A stretch of DNA of 32,048 nt, taken from the NCBI GenBank assembly GCA_949287085.1, contig CASEER010000016.1, forward strand, positions 1 to 32,048, in the 5' to 3' direction. A program made the translations under genes and the position numbers. The notes under the pieces were generated by a model. It did not search any database, was not told the DNA's origin, and saw only the letters and a list, made by a program, of their open reading frames with translations. This DNA is from an uncultured Coriobacteriaceae bacterium. GTDB taxonomy: Bacteria; Actinomycetota; Coriobacteriia; Coriobacteriales; Coriobacteriaceae. Shown here piece after piece: positions 1 to 7,128 of the stretch. The number at the start of each line of letters is the position of its first letter. Within the stretch, counting starts at the first letter, position 1.

Positions 1-2
1 CG

Positions 3-239
3 CCCGTGGTGCGCGGCGGCCGTGCGGTGGCTCCGCGCGAGCCCATCACGGCGGCGCGCGACCGGTGCGTGGCGGCGCTTGGTGCGCTCGACGAGGAGTA
101 CAAGCGCTTTTTGTACCCGCAGTCCTACATCGTGGGCATGGAGTCGGGCCTCGCGCGCGTGCGCGACGAGCTCGTGCGTGAGCGCATGGATGCCACGAAC
201 GCAGCGCTGCCCTGGAAGGCGCCCAAAAAGCGTCGCTAG
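3..239 (+). CDS. pncB: C-terminal end of probable nicotinate phosphoribosyltransferase (partial)
   Basis: This open frame enters from the left edge and ends at TAG 237-239, so only about 78 C-terminal residues are visible. The segment YKRFLYPQSYIVGMESGL, followed by a stretch reading as ARVRDELVRE, matches the closing helix pattern I associate with nicotinate phosphoribosyltransferases (an R-x-x-x-P-x-x-Y-x-V motif, then a helix beginning S-x-x-L). Those enzymes join nicotinate and PRPP to make nicotinate mononucleotide in NAD salvage. The catalytic core lies outside the window, so the call rests on tail similarity alone. The tail ends in a basic KKRR. The GTG at 6-8 is internal, not a start. 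Confidence 0.55.
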   Translation, partial: PVVRGGRAVAPREPITAARDRCVAALGALDEEYKRFLYPQSYIVGMESGLARVRDELVRERMDATNAALPWKAPKKRR

Positions 240-251
240 GTCAAGAGGAGT

Positions 252-281
252 TGCGGGCCCCAGGGTGCCCCGAGGCCCGCA
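252..281 (+). terminator. hairpin after the partial pncB, possible terminator
   Basis: TGCGGGCC (252-259) and GGCCCGCA (274-281) form a perfect 8-bp stem with a 14-nt loop, 12 nt past the upstream stop codon. There is no T-tract, so intrinsic termination is uncertain. The hairpin may only mark the 3' end. Confidence 0.3.
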
Positions 282-342
282 GCGCATTGCGCCGTACCAG
301 GGGTGTCGCTCCGGCTAGAAAGCGCCGCAGTCGCTATGGGCA

Positions 343-500
343 CTGCAGGTCCGGAGGGCTTCGCGCGTACGAGTGCCGTCGTGGGGGCCAGAACGCTACG
401 CGCGTGCGAGCTGGACTGCCGGAGCCTGCAGGCGTCGCGCGCCACCGCTCCCACGTATCTCATCAGTTCCCACCGTATCCGCGCGGTGCGCGGCCGCGCA
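343..500. repeat. inverted repeat and 14-bp palindrome in the proB leader
   Basis: The 277-bp gap before proB holds CTGCAGGTCCGG (343-354) facing CCGGAGCCTGCAG (419-431), an inverted repeat with one bulged base and a GC-rich 64-nt loop. Just before the proB ribosome site, TGCGCGGCCGCGCA (487-500) is a perfect 14-bp palindrome. I found no T-box signature, although a proline T-box might be expected for a proB leader in some Gram-positive bacteria. A structured leader is possible. Confidence 0.45.
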
Positions 501-516
501 TCCCAGAAAGGACAAG

Positions 517-1641
517 ATGCACGCACGCATGAAGACGATGGTGGTCAAGATTGGTTCGACCACCGTAACCCAGCCCGGCGCGGGCGTGAACCGGTCGTTT
601 GTCGCGCGCTTGGCACGCGAGACCGTCGCGCTTAAGGAGCTCGGCTGGAGCCTCGTGGTGGTGAGCTCGGGCGCGATTGCGTGCGGCGCGCCGCTGCTGG
701 GCTTTGAGACGCGACCGACCGACATGCCGAGCCTGCAGGCCTGCGCCTCGGTGGGCCAATGCGTGCTTTCGGCAGCATATGACGAGGAGTTCCGGGCGGC
801 GGGGCTCACCACGTCGCTCGTGCTGCTCACCCGGCATGATACGGCCCGGCGGCAGTCGTACCTGCATGCGCGCGATGCGCTCACGCGGCTGGTGGACCTG
901 GGCGTGGTGCCCGTGGTCAACGAGAACGACACCGTTTCGGTGGACGAGATCCGCTTTGGCGATAACGACACGCTTGCAGCGCTCGTGGCCTGCTTGGTGT
1001 CGGCCGATTTATGCGTGACGCTTTCGGACATCGACGGCCTCTACACGGCGAACCCCTCGCTTGACCCCACGGCGACGCTTATACCTCGGGTTGATAATAT
1101 CGACGCGCAGATTATCGCGTCGGCGGGCGATTCGTCGAGCGCGGTGGGCACGGGCGGCATGATTACCAAGATCCGGAGCTGCCGCATCCTTATGACGGCC
1201 GGGATTCCGAGTGTGATTTGCAGCGGCGCCGAGCCCGACGCGCTCACGCGGTTGGCCCGGGGCGAGCAGGTGGGCACGCTCTTTGTGCCGCCGGCAGTGC
1301 GGGCCGAGATCGCGCCGCGCAAGCTGTGGATCGCGCTGGGCGACGTGGCGCACGGTTCCGTGACCGTTGACGCGGGCGCGGCCCGCGCGCTTACCGAGCA
1401 GGGTTCATCGCTGTTGCCGGTGGGTATCACGGCCGTCGAGGGACGCTTTGCGGCGGGTGATGTGCTGGATGTGCGCGACGCGGACGGGTTCGTGATCGCG
1501 CGCGGCATCGCAGAGGCGGGGTCTGACGAACTCGAGCTCGCCGCCGGCCGTCAGCAGCACGAGATCGCCGAGAACCATCTGCTGCAAGCGCTCGCCGGCC
1601 GTCCGGCCATCCACCGAGATAACCTCATCGTTTTTGCCTAG
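517..1641 (+). CDS. proB: glutamate 5-kinase (374 aa)
   Basis: ProB phosphorylates L-glutamate to gamma-glutamyl phosphate, the first step of proline synthesis. The amino-acid-kinase domain (about 1-260) has VVKIGSTT near residue 9, VVVSSGAIACG at 47-57, NENDTV at 135-140, GDNDTLAA at 148-155 and GTGGMITK at 211-218. A C-terminal PUA domain follows (about 277-374), so the protein is the long ProB form. I chose ATG 517 because AAAGGA (507-512) lies four bases upstream; ATG 529 is a possible alternative, and an in-frame extension back to 373 has no family similarity. In the canonical N-terminal motif VVKIGSSL the second half is replaced by STTV. The partner proA follows but is separated from proB by a VanZ-like gene. 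Confidence 0.96.
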   Translation: MHARMKTMVVKIGSTTVTQPGAGVNRSFVARLARETVALKELGWSLVVVSSGAIACGAPLLGFETRPTDMPSLQACASVGQCVLSAAYDEEFRAAGLTTSLVLLTRHDTARRQSYLHARDALTRLVDLGVVPVVNENDTVSVDEIRFGDNDTLAALVACLVSADLCVTLSDIDGLYTANPSLDPTATLIPRVDNIDAQIIASAGDSSSAVGTGGMITKIRSCRILMTAGIPSVICSGAEPDALTRLARGEQVGTLFVPPAVRAEIAPRKLWIALGDVAHGSVTVDAGAARALTEQGSSLLPVGITAVEGRFAAGDVLDVRDADGFVIARGIAEAGSDELELAAGRQQHEIAENHLLQALAGRPAIHRDNLIVFA

Positions 1642-1737
1642 CGGAACGGCTTTGCCGATGCATGCATGTGCTCGCAGGAAGCTTGTTGGCGAGGCAGCCC
1701 TGCATAATACGGCAGTGTGGTTGGTGGCGTGTTTGTG

Positions 1738-1804
1738 GTCTACGGGCACATCAATGCGCGTAGACACCGTAGGCACGCTGCTTCATATTGCGTGTCTATA
1801 GACA
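1738..1804. promoter_or_regulatory. cluster of GTCTA inverted half-sites, possible operator
   Basis: GTCTACG (1738-1744) and CGTAGAC (1759-1765) form a 7-bp inverted repeat. The perfect 12-bp palindrome TGTCTATAGACA (1793-1804) follows about 28 bp later. The recurring GTCTA/TAGAC half-site, some 60 bp upstream of the VanZ-like start, resembles a transcription-factor binding cluster. No regulator is encoded nearby, and I could not place a convincing promoter beside it. Confidence 0.35.
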
Positions 1805-1867
1805 GCGCTACCCCGACGCTCCCAATATGGCAATGTTTCAGGGTCATGCGATGCAGGGAGGTACGAC

Positions 1868-2422
1868 ATGGAAGTGCGTGAGCAGGATGGGCAGCGTGCG
1901 GAGTTGCAGCAGGAAAGGTGCCCCGGCAAGCAAGACCGTCCCGGCCAACGACGTGGGCGGCTGGTCGCGCGCGTGCTCCTTGCACTCTATGCGGTGGTGC
2001 TCGTCTTTGTTGTCGTTCTGAAGTTCGACGGGTCCTTCCAAGGTCTTATGGACATCCACGAGAACATTCTTGCGACCCGGACGCTGGGCGAGGGGAGTGC
2101 AAACTTCGCACCGTTTACAACCGTTGGCGCGTACCTTGCGGCTTTGCCTGCCGCGTACGCAGTTCGAGGCTTGGCAGGCGGTATTGTGGCCTTCGTGCCG
2201 CTCGGCATTCTGCTACCGGCGGCTTTCTCGCGCATGGGCATCGTGCGCACGCTGCTTGCGGGGCTTTGTGTTCAGCTTGCAATCGAGTCGGCGGAGGCCA
2301 TGCTTGCAATCGGGTACTTCGACATCGACGATATTATCCTGGGCATGGTGGGCGTTGCGGCGGGCCTTCTTGTTGAGCGAGCCATAGCCGCCGCTTGCCG
2401 CACGCACGCGCGAACGGCGTGA
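1868..2422 (+). CDS. VanZ-like family membrane protein (184 aa)
   Basis: The protein has a charged N-terminal tail of about 30 residues and then four hydrophobic segments (about 34-53, 83-100, 104-120 and 125-170). The pattern NFAPF near 79-83, GGIVAFVPLGILLP at 104-117 and IESAEAMLAIGYFDIDDIIL at 140-159 matches the VanZ-like family: N-x-x-PF, then a G-x-x-x-F-x-PLG loop, then an E-x-x-Q/E segment and a D-x-x-D-I-x-x-N/G loop. VanZ raises low-level teicoplanin resistance in enterococci, but most family members have no known role. The start is backed by GGGAGG about 8 bases upstream. It lies between proB and proA on the same strand with gaps of 226 and 164 bp, so it may be an insertion into an ancestral proBA operon. 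Function is unknown. Confidence 0.75.
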   Translation: MEVREQDGQRAELQQERCPGKQDRPGQRRGRLVARVLLALYAVVLVFVVVLKFDGSFQGLMDIHENILATRTLGEGSANFAPFTTVGAYLAALPAAYAVRGLAGGIVAFVPLGILLPAAFSRMGIVRTLLAGLCVQLAIESAEAMLAIGYFDIDDIILGMVGVAAGLLVERAIAAACRTHARTA

Positions 2423-2475
2423 AACGCGCGACGGAATAAACCGCGTGCACAGCATGAAACGCGCGGCGGCATAAA
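2420..2475. repeat. 21-nt direct repeat, 35-bp period, after the VanZ-like gene
   Basis: TGAAACGCGCGACGGAATAA (from 2420, next base A) recurs from 2455 with two substitutions as TGAAACGCGCGGCGGCATAA. The first copy overlaps the stop codon of the VanZ-like gene. The unit contains no clear dyad. It may be a duplication scar or a paired binding site upstream of proA. Confidence 0.6.
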
Positions 2476-2586
2476 ACGTGCAAAAGCGGGTTTTCGCGTT
2501 GCAACTGTTGAAAACGGGACGGCGCGGTTCGGCGGGCGGCGCGGCATCGTGTACCATGGGTCGTGTGATCGGCGAAAGGGACCACC

Positions 2587-3879
2587 ATGACCCATGAAAT
2601 TCAGGATATGCAGCAGTATGTAACGAGCCTGGCCCAGGAGGCCAAGGCGGCGAGCGTGCCGCTGGGCCGCTCAACCGACGCCGAACGCGTGGCTGCCGTG
2701 CGCGCTATGGCGCAGGCGCTGCGCGCGCATGCGGACGAGGTGCTTGCTGCCAATGCCGAGGATATGCGCTCCGCGCGAGCCGCGGGCACAAGCGAAGGCC
2801 TGCTCGACCGTCTGCTTCTTACCCCGGAGCGTATTGAGGGCATGGCGGCTGGATTGGAGGCGCTGGCCGCGCTTCCGGACCCGGTGGGTCGCGTGCTCGA
2901 GCACCGCACCATCAGCGAGGGGCTCGACCTTACCAAGGTGAGCGTGCCGCTGGGCCTTGTTGCCATGGTTTACGAGGCGCGTCCCAACGTGACGGCCGAC
3001 GCCGCGGGCATTTGCATTCGCACGGGCAACGCGTGCATTTTGCGTGGCGGATCCATCGCGCAGCACTCGTGCGTGGCCATCGCTCACGTACTCGCCGACG
3101 CCATCGAGGCGCAGGGGCTTCCGCGTGCGGCCGTTTCTATTATCGAGACCACCGACCGCGCGGCAACCGGCGTGCTCATGAGCCTGCGCGGCATCGTTGA
3201 CGTGCTCATTCCACGCGGAGGCGCGGGGCTCATTAGCCGCTGCGTGCGCGAGGCACAGGTGCCGGTCATCGAGACGGGTACGGGTAACTGCCATATTTAC
3301 GTGCATGAAAGCGCGGATTTTGACAAAGCACGCGCCATCATTTTGAATGCCAAGACGCAGCGTGTGGGCGTGTGCAATGCCGCCGAATCGCTCCTGGTCG
3401 ACGAGGCGGTGGCGCCGGTGTTCCTACCACTTGCCCTGCGCGATCTTGCCGACGCCGGGGTCACCATCCATGGCGATGCGGTGGCTGCCGCTGTTGCGAC
3501 AACCGATGCCGTGGTGGGGAAGCACTTTGCGCCCGCCACTGAGGAGGATTGGGGGCGCGAGTACCTCGCCCTCGAAATGAGCGTAAAGACCGTGTCAGGG
3601 CTGGACGAGGCCATCGCGCACATCAATCGCTATGGTACTCACCACTCCGAGGCCATTATTGCGGAAGATCAGGCTGCCTGCGAACGCTTTTTGGCCGAGG
3701 TCGACGCCGCGGCGGTGTACGCCAACGCGAGCACGCGCTTTACCGACGGCGGCGAATTTGGCCTGGGCGCCGAGATCGGCATTTCCACGCAGAAGCTTCA
3801 CGCGCGGGGCCCCTTTGCGGCCGAGGCGCTCACGACCTACAAGTATGAAATTCGCGGCACCGGGCAGATTAGGCCATAA
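2587..3879 (+). CDS. proA: glutamate-5-semialdehyde dehydrogenase (430 aa)
   Basis: ProA (gamma-glutamyl phosphate reductase) converts glutamyl phosphate to glutamate-5-semialdehyde with NADPH, the second proline step. Family motifs are clear: [14 protein letters not shown], the stretch [20 protein letters not shown], and [17 protein letters not shown] near the C-terminus. The catalytic cysteine is Cys263 in the motif [11 protein letters not shown]. At 430 residues it is slightly longer than the usual ~415. The start ATG 2587 follows AAAGGG by about 6 bases. The enzyme should work as the pair of ProB, encoded 945 bp upstream. ndk follows after 47 bp, probably from its own promoter. Confidence 0.97.
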   Translation: MTHEIQDMQQYVTSLAQEAKAASVPLGRSTDAERVAAVRAMAQALRAHADEVLAANAEDMRSARAAGTSEGLLDRLLLTPERIEGMAAGLEALAALPDPVGRVLEHRTISEGLDLTKVSVPLGLVAMVYEARPNVTADAAGICIRTGNACILRGGSIAQHSCVAIAHVLADAIEAQGLPRAAVSIIETTDRAATGVLMSLRGIVDVLIPRGGAGLISRCVREAQVPVIETGTGNCHIYVHESADFDKARAIILNAKTQRVGVCNAAESLLVDEAVAPVFLPLALRDLADAGVTIHGDAVAAAVATTDAVVGKHFAPATEEDWGREYLALEMSVKTVSGLDEAIAHINRYGTHHSEAIIAEDQAACERFLAEVDAAAVYANASTRFTDGGEFGLGAEIGISTQKLHARGPFAAEALTTYKYEIRGTGQIRP

Positions 3880-3893
3880 GCCATAAGGTAGGG

Positions 3894-3899
3894 TACAAT
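3894..3899 (+). promoter_or_regulatory. candidate -10 element for ndk
   Basis: TACAAT lies in the 47-bp gap between proA and ndk, 27 bp before the ndk start. No good -35 hexamer is visible 17 bp upstream. The position suggests ndk can be transcribed independently of proA. Confidence 0.4.
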
Positions 3900-3926
3900 T
3901 TGCGCAAGGTATCGAGAGGAGACATT

Positions 3927-4334
3927 GTGGCAAAAGAACGTACCTACATCATGATCAAGCCAAATGCCGTGGCAGAGCGCCATATTGGCGAGATCATTGC
4001 GCGCATTGAGCGTACGGGACTCACGATCGAGCGCATGGAGCTTGCGCAGCTTACCCAGGAGCAGGCCGAGGCCAATTATGCCGAGCATGTGGAGAAGCCG
4101 TTCTTCCGCGAGCTCGTGGACTTTATTACTTCGGGCCCTGTGGTGAAGATGATCGTTTCGGGCGAGAGCGCTATCAAGAAGATGCGCACGCTCATGGGCG
4201 CAACGAACCCGCTGGAAGCAGCTCCGGGCACCATTCGCGGCGATTTTGGCCTGGATGTTGCAGCGAATGTGATCCATGGGTCCGATTCGCCCGAGGCTGC
4301 CGCGCGTGAGATCGAGATATTCTTCGGCGCGTAG
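3927..4334 (+). CDS. ndk: nucleoside diphosphate kinase (135 aa)
   Basis: Ndk moves the gamma-phosphate of ATP to nucleoside diphosphates through a phosphohistidine, balancing (d)NTP pools. The protein begins [16 protein letters not shown], the family's start pattern, and has the active-site His117 in [10 protein letters not shown]. Length fits the single-domain bacterial family. The start is GTG at 3927, chosen because AGGAG at 3917-3921 lies 5 bases upstream; an upstream in-frame TTG at 3900 would add nine unrelated residues. A strong intrinsic terminator follows. Confidence 0.97.
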   Translation: MAKERTYIMIKPNAVAERHIGEIIARIERTGLTIERMELAQLTQEQAEANYAEHVEKPFFRELVDFITSGPVVKMIVSGESAIKKMRTLMGATNPLEAAPGTIRGDFGLDVAANVIHGSDSPEAAAREIEIFFGA

Positions 4335-4361
4335 CCATCCTATTTGATATGCAGCAGCAAT

Positions 4362-4395
4362 GCCCCATGTTGGTTCGGCCGACATGGGGCTTTTT
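4362..4395 (+). terminator. intrinsic terminator of ndk
   Basis: GCCCCATGTTGG (4362-4373) pairs with CCGACATGGGGC (4379-4390) as a 12-bp stem with one G-T wobble and loop TTCGG, followed by TTTTT (4391-4395). It lies 27 bp past the ndk stop. Confidence 0.92.
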
Positions 4396-4499
4396 GGCTG
4401 CGTCGTGGTGACCGGCGGTGCGGGATTGGGGTTTGACGGGCACGCTTCCCGTCCCACAAGCGCTATTCGCAGGGATTTCGGAGCGCTGCAGGCCGATGG

Positions 4500-4661
4500 T
4501 GGCCAAAAATTGCAGCGCTAGGTGTTTGTTCCTTGGTTTTGATAGTGCGGTTTCCCAACCGCCCAGATAAACGGCACATCGCATGCCCCTCTACCAGCCC
4601 CGTTAGAACATCACACCATTATTTTGCAGGAGAAAACACCTAGCACTGCAATTTTTGGCCA
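4500..4661. repeat. 162-bp MITE-like unit with 33-nt terminal inverted repeats
   Basis: The left arm (4500-4532) begins TGGCCAAAAATTGCAGCGCT and the right arm (4629-4661) ends AGCACTGCAATTTTTGGCCA. The right arm matches the reverse complement of the left at 30 of 33 positions. The 96 bp between the arms have no coding frame but include a small hairpin, GCGGTT-TCCC-AACCGC (4547-4562). The layout fits a miniature inverted-repeat element or two copies of an intergenic repeat in opposite orientation. No clear target-site duplication is visible. Confidence 0.65.
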
Positions 4662-4935
4662 CATTCAGCACTCTTTGGTTGCATTGGGGGTCATTGAGTG
4701 GTGTAGACCGGCGCCCTGGACGTGTTTGGCCCTTAGCGCCAAAGGCGGGCTTGTGGGGTTCAACCAGGTCGTGCATGTGACGTGTGCGTCGCTCACGACC
4801 TACTCGATCAGGCTGGGCGTTTTCGGTTGGGTAGGAAGCGGGTTTGGGAGAGCAGCGGGTGATTGATGTGCATACCGACAGGCATGTTCTTTGGTGTTTC
4901 ATCCTTTAAGCTGTGCCTGCCCCGCCCCTATCTAT

Positions 4936-5003
4936 AAAACATGTACACGCGCGTCACGATTTCTCGAATTTCGGCTGGAATGTGACGCTTGTGTACATGT
5001 TTT
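4936..5003. repeat. near-perfect 22-bp inverted repeat (AAAACATGTACAC arms)
   Basis: AAAACATGTACAC plus GCGCGTCAC (4936-4957) faces GTGACGCTTGTGTACATGTT (4982-5001, then TT). The arms pair at 20 of 22 positions around a 24-nt loop. The A-run on one side and T-run on the other would let it work as a terminator in either direction. It could equally be a small structured RNA or a paired operator, since it contains TGTACA palindromes in both arms. Confidence 0.7.
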
Positions 5004-5141
5004 CATTTGGCGGGAGGATTGGCGGCGAGGAGTGGCCTGCGGTGTGGGGCGGCTTGGGGCCTGCGGTGCCGCTCGAGTTGCTTGCGCTGCAGGATAGCTT
5101 GAGAGGTCAGCGCTGCGGGATAGCATGAGTGGCCTGCGGCA

Positions 5142-5265
5142 CGGGGAGCGCTTGCAACGAGGAAGGTTTCCCTGCGAGTTGGGCACGCGATGAGGAGAGG
5201 ACTAACGGCGAGCGAGAGCTTGAAGCGCGGGGAGCGCCTCCAGTGAGGAAGGCCTCCCAGCGAGT
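5142..5265. repeat. degenerate 38-nt direct repeat pair
   Basis: A 38-nt unit beginning CGGGGAGCGC and containing GAGGAAGG occurs at 5142-5179 and again at 5228-5265, with about 31 of 38 positions matching. Just upstream, a shorter unit GCGCTGC(A/G)GGATAGC is also tandemly repeated (about 5085-5125), and GAGTGGCCTGCGG occurs twice. The stretch looks like decayed duplicated sequence rather than a gene. Confidence 0.55.
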
Positions 5266-5296
5266 AGCCGCCTTTCTTAAAAGGTTGCTCCGCCTT

Positions 5297-5326
5297 ACAA
5301 AACGACCCGCCTCCTAGGACGGGTCG
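5297..5326 (-). terminator. intrinsic terminator of the HD-domain gene
   Basis: On the minus strand CGACCCG (5326-5320) pairs with CGGGTCG (5309-5303), followed by TTTTGT (5302-5297). It lies about 30 bp past the stop of the HD hydrolase gene. Confidence 0.8.
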
Positions 5327-5355
5327 CTTGCATACATTGGTGCGGGCTGGTGCGT

Positions 5356-5970
5356 TTACGCCTCGGCGTTGTCCTTGCTAAAGGTGTCGCGGTCGGGCGC
5401 AAAGCTTTGCATAGCTTCAATGGTGCGGGCAAACAGCTCGTCAAGCTCCCAGCCAAGCATCTCGGCGCCTTCGCGAATCACGTCGCGGCTCACACCGGCA
5501 GCAAAGCGCTTGTCCTTGAACTTCTTTTTGAGCGACTTCACATTGAAATCCATGACGCTCTTGGACGGGCGCATGATCACAGCCGCGTTGATGAGGCCGG
5601 TGAGCTCCTCGGTCGCAAAGAGGATCTTTTCCATCTGCAGCTCGGGCTTTGGCAGCTCGGGGTTATAGTCGCTCGTGTGGCTCTGGATGGCGCGGATGAG
5701 CTCGGGCGTGCCGCCGGCTTCCTCGATGAGCGGCGTGGCGTAGAGCGTATGTTTTCCGGGCTCATCGTCGTGCTCTTCCCAGTCAAGGTCGTGCAGCAGC
5801 CCCACGATGCCCCAAAACTCCTCGTTTTCAGGGTCAAACTCGCGCGCAAAATAGCGCATGGTCTGCTCGACGGTCTCGCCGTGCTGAATGTGGAACGCGT
5901 CCTTGTTGTGCTCGTTCAGCAGCTCGTAGGCGCGGTCGCGCGTCATACCAGCGGAAAGTTTCTCTGCCAT
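5356..5970 (-). CDS. HD-domain metal-dependent hydrolase (204 aa)
   Basis: A compact HD-superfamily phosphohydrolase. Metal-ligand candidates are His30 in HIQHGETV, His60-Asp61 in GLLHDLDWEEHD and His98 in IQSHTSDY. The 'aHGetve' start and the short single-domain length match uncharacterised hydrolases grouped as predicted HD-superfamily hydrolases, so the substrate (nucleotide or other phosphoester) is unknown. The C-terminal third is charged (SLKKKFKDKRFAAGVSRD) and has no second domain I recognise. Start ATG 5970 is preceded by GAGGAGG four bases away. It is a single-gene unit with its own terminator; the upstream neighbour is the palindrome and truncated flippase region on the other strand. 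Confidence 0.85.
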   Translation of the reverse strand: MAEKLSAGMTRDRAYELLNEHNKDAFHIQHGETVEQTMRYFAREFDPENEEFWGIVGLLHDLDWEEHDDEPGKHTLYATPLIEEAGGTPELIRAIQSHTSDYNPELPKPELQMEKILFATEELTGLINAAVIMRPSKSVMDFNVKSLKKKFKDKRFAAGVSRDVIREGAEMLGWELDELFARTIEAMQSFAPDRDTFSKDNAEA

Positions 5971-6350
5971 GGGGCCTCCTCGATCGGTTGCGTTGCCTGT
6001 GGATTATGGTTCCCCGTTGCCCGGGGGTTTATCCATCGTGGCCGGTATGCTGATAAGTGTATGATAGCCGCCCGGGGGTTGCTATCCAGGGTGACCCGTT
6101 TTGGGACAGGGCCATTTTGGTCCATTGGCCGAGAACAATGCGCGGTCTGCGTAAACGGGGCGGTGCGCCAAAGACGCTACGCGCCGCCGGCAAGCACCGC
6201 AATATGGTTGGTGTTCCCTAGCGTGCGGAGCATGCTGCCAGTTCAGAGACTATATAGCTGCCGAGCATTCCGGTTGCTGCGTTTGCCGAGCGCGCGCTCT
6301 GCACCAGGAAAACCGAGCATCCCATTTCATTCAAAATTGAATCATTTTCG

Positions 6351-6424
6351 CAGGTAAATAGCGGTATGCGCAGCGCCAAAAAGTGCACTTTTTGGCGCAC
6401 GTAAATCAGTGGCCATTTTACCTG
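6351..6424. repeat. nested palindrome: 26-bp perfect core inside CAGGTAAA arms
   Basis: GCGCCAAAAAGTG (6373-6385) is followed directly by its exact reverse complement (6386-6398), a perfect 26-bp palindrome with no loop. It sits inside wider arms CAGGTAAA (6351-6358) and TTTACCTG (6417-6424). The half-sequence CAAAAAGTG reappears at 6504-6512, where recognisable flippase coding begins. Such a structure could be a recombination site, a regulatory binding site or the end of a mobile element. The roughly 380 bp between the HD gene and this element show no gene. Confidence 0.7.
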
Positions 6425-6509
6425 TCCCCCGTTCACTTTTCATATTGTTTTCCCAGTTGACACAATTCCGACACCACCTGCAGGCAGCGGAAACGCTCCG
6501 TTTCAAAAA

Positions 6510-6986
6510 GTGTACATTCCTTGGACGGGTTTGCAAGTGCTTTACAACGTGTTCACGGTCACCAACCACCTGCGACTCAATGCCCTGTCTTTTGTGGCGT
6601 GCAGCGTGTTCAACATCGTTCTGGTGTTATTTCTTGTCGCCTATACCGATTACGATCTGTACGCGATTGCCGGCATCAGCTCCCTCATGAAGACGGTCCA
6701 AAACTTTATCGTGATCGTTCCATACTCCTCAAAGCTCATTGGCAAACCGTGGTCCTCATACCTTCCGGGAGCGGCAATTTCAACAGGGTGCTTTGCTGGC
6801 ACGGCGGCGCTGTCGCTGGCGGTTGCCTGGCTCATAGGTACCAGCAATTGGCTGTCCCTGGTAATAACCGTTCTGGTTTCATGCTTGATTGCATGGTGTC
6901 TGGTGTTCCGTTTTACATTCAACCAAGGCGAGCGTAAGGCAATGCTGTCGGTACTGGGAAACAAGGTTCATGGCATTCTGCGTTGA
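6510..6986 (+). pseudogene. truncated polysaccharide flippase (Wzx-type), C-terminal remnant
   Basis: About 158 codons resemble the C-terminal part of oligosaccharide-unit flippases of the MATE/MOP superfamily, which move undecaprenyl-linked glycans across the membrane. Visible are LYNVFTVTNHLRLNALSF and then four hydrophobic helices, including IVIVPYSSKLIGKPW and a helix pair up to the end. An intact flippase has about 450-500 residues and 12-14 helices, so roughly two thirds is missing. The first possible start is GTG 6510, without a ribosome site; the frame is open further upstream but has no membrane character. The fragment is more AT-rich than its neighbours, as exopolysaccharide loci often are. 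It is probably a relic of a larger cluster. Confidence 0.75.
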
Positions 6987-7036
6987 TCGAGGGTGCCGCG
7001 AAAGCTGCGGCGTCCAGAAACAGTCGAGGCAGGGCG

Positions 7037-7075
7037 AAAAACGGCCGAGCCGGAAGCCCCATCCAGCTCGGCCGT
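7037..7075 (-). terminator. intrinsic terminator of the CarD-type gene
   Basis: On the minus strand ACGGCCGAGC (7075-7066) pairs perfectly with GCTCGGCCGT (7050-7041), with a 15-nt loop and a run of T (7041-7037). It lies about 50 bp past the gene's stop codon. Confidence 0.85.
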
Positions 7076-7128
7076 CGCTGTCTTGTTTGCGTTGTGTGAG
7101 CCCCTATCGCGCCCGGCTCAACCGCCTG

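Larger units (their letters stand above)
4396..5296. other. 900-bp gene-poor region with several repeats
   Basis: I see no convincing gene between the ndk terminator and the terminator of the minus-strand HD gene. Short frames exist on both strands (80-100 codons) but lack usable ribosome sites and recognisable motifs. Base composition is more AT-rich from about 4500 to 4700 than in the flanking genes. The region holds a 33-nt inverted repeat pair, a near-perfect 22-bp inverted repeat and degenerate direct repeats, each listed separately. It may be a decayed mobile or accessory segment. Confidence 0.6.

Noticed and set aside
373..516. N-terminal extension of proB
   Set aside because: The frame is open but the extension lacks family similarity, and the ATG at 517 has a good ribosome site.
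240..516. Proline T-box riboswitch before proB
   Set aside because: The T-box consensus (GGTGGNACCGCG type) is absent in the 277-bp leader.
4624..4866. 80-codon frame in the gene-poor region (+)
   Set aside because: It starts with TTG without a proper ribosome site, and its beginning lies inside the repeat arm at 4629-4661. No known motif.
4603..4902. 99-codon frame on the minus strand
   Set aside because: The ribosome-like AAAGG abuts the start codon, there is no recognisable domain, and it overlaps the repeat unit.
5350..6357. 335-codon plus-strand frame across the HD gene
   Set aside because: It is antisense to the HD hydrolase gene; the minus-strand protein has a clear HD motif and ribosome site.
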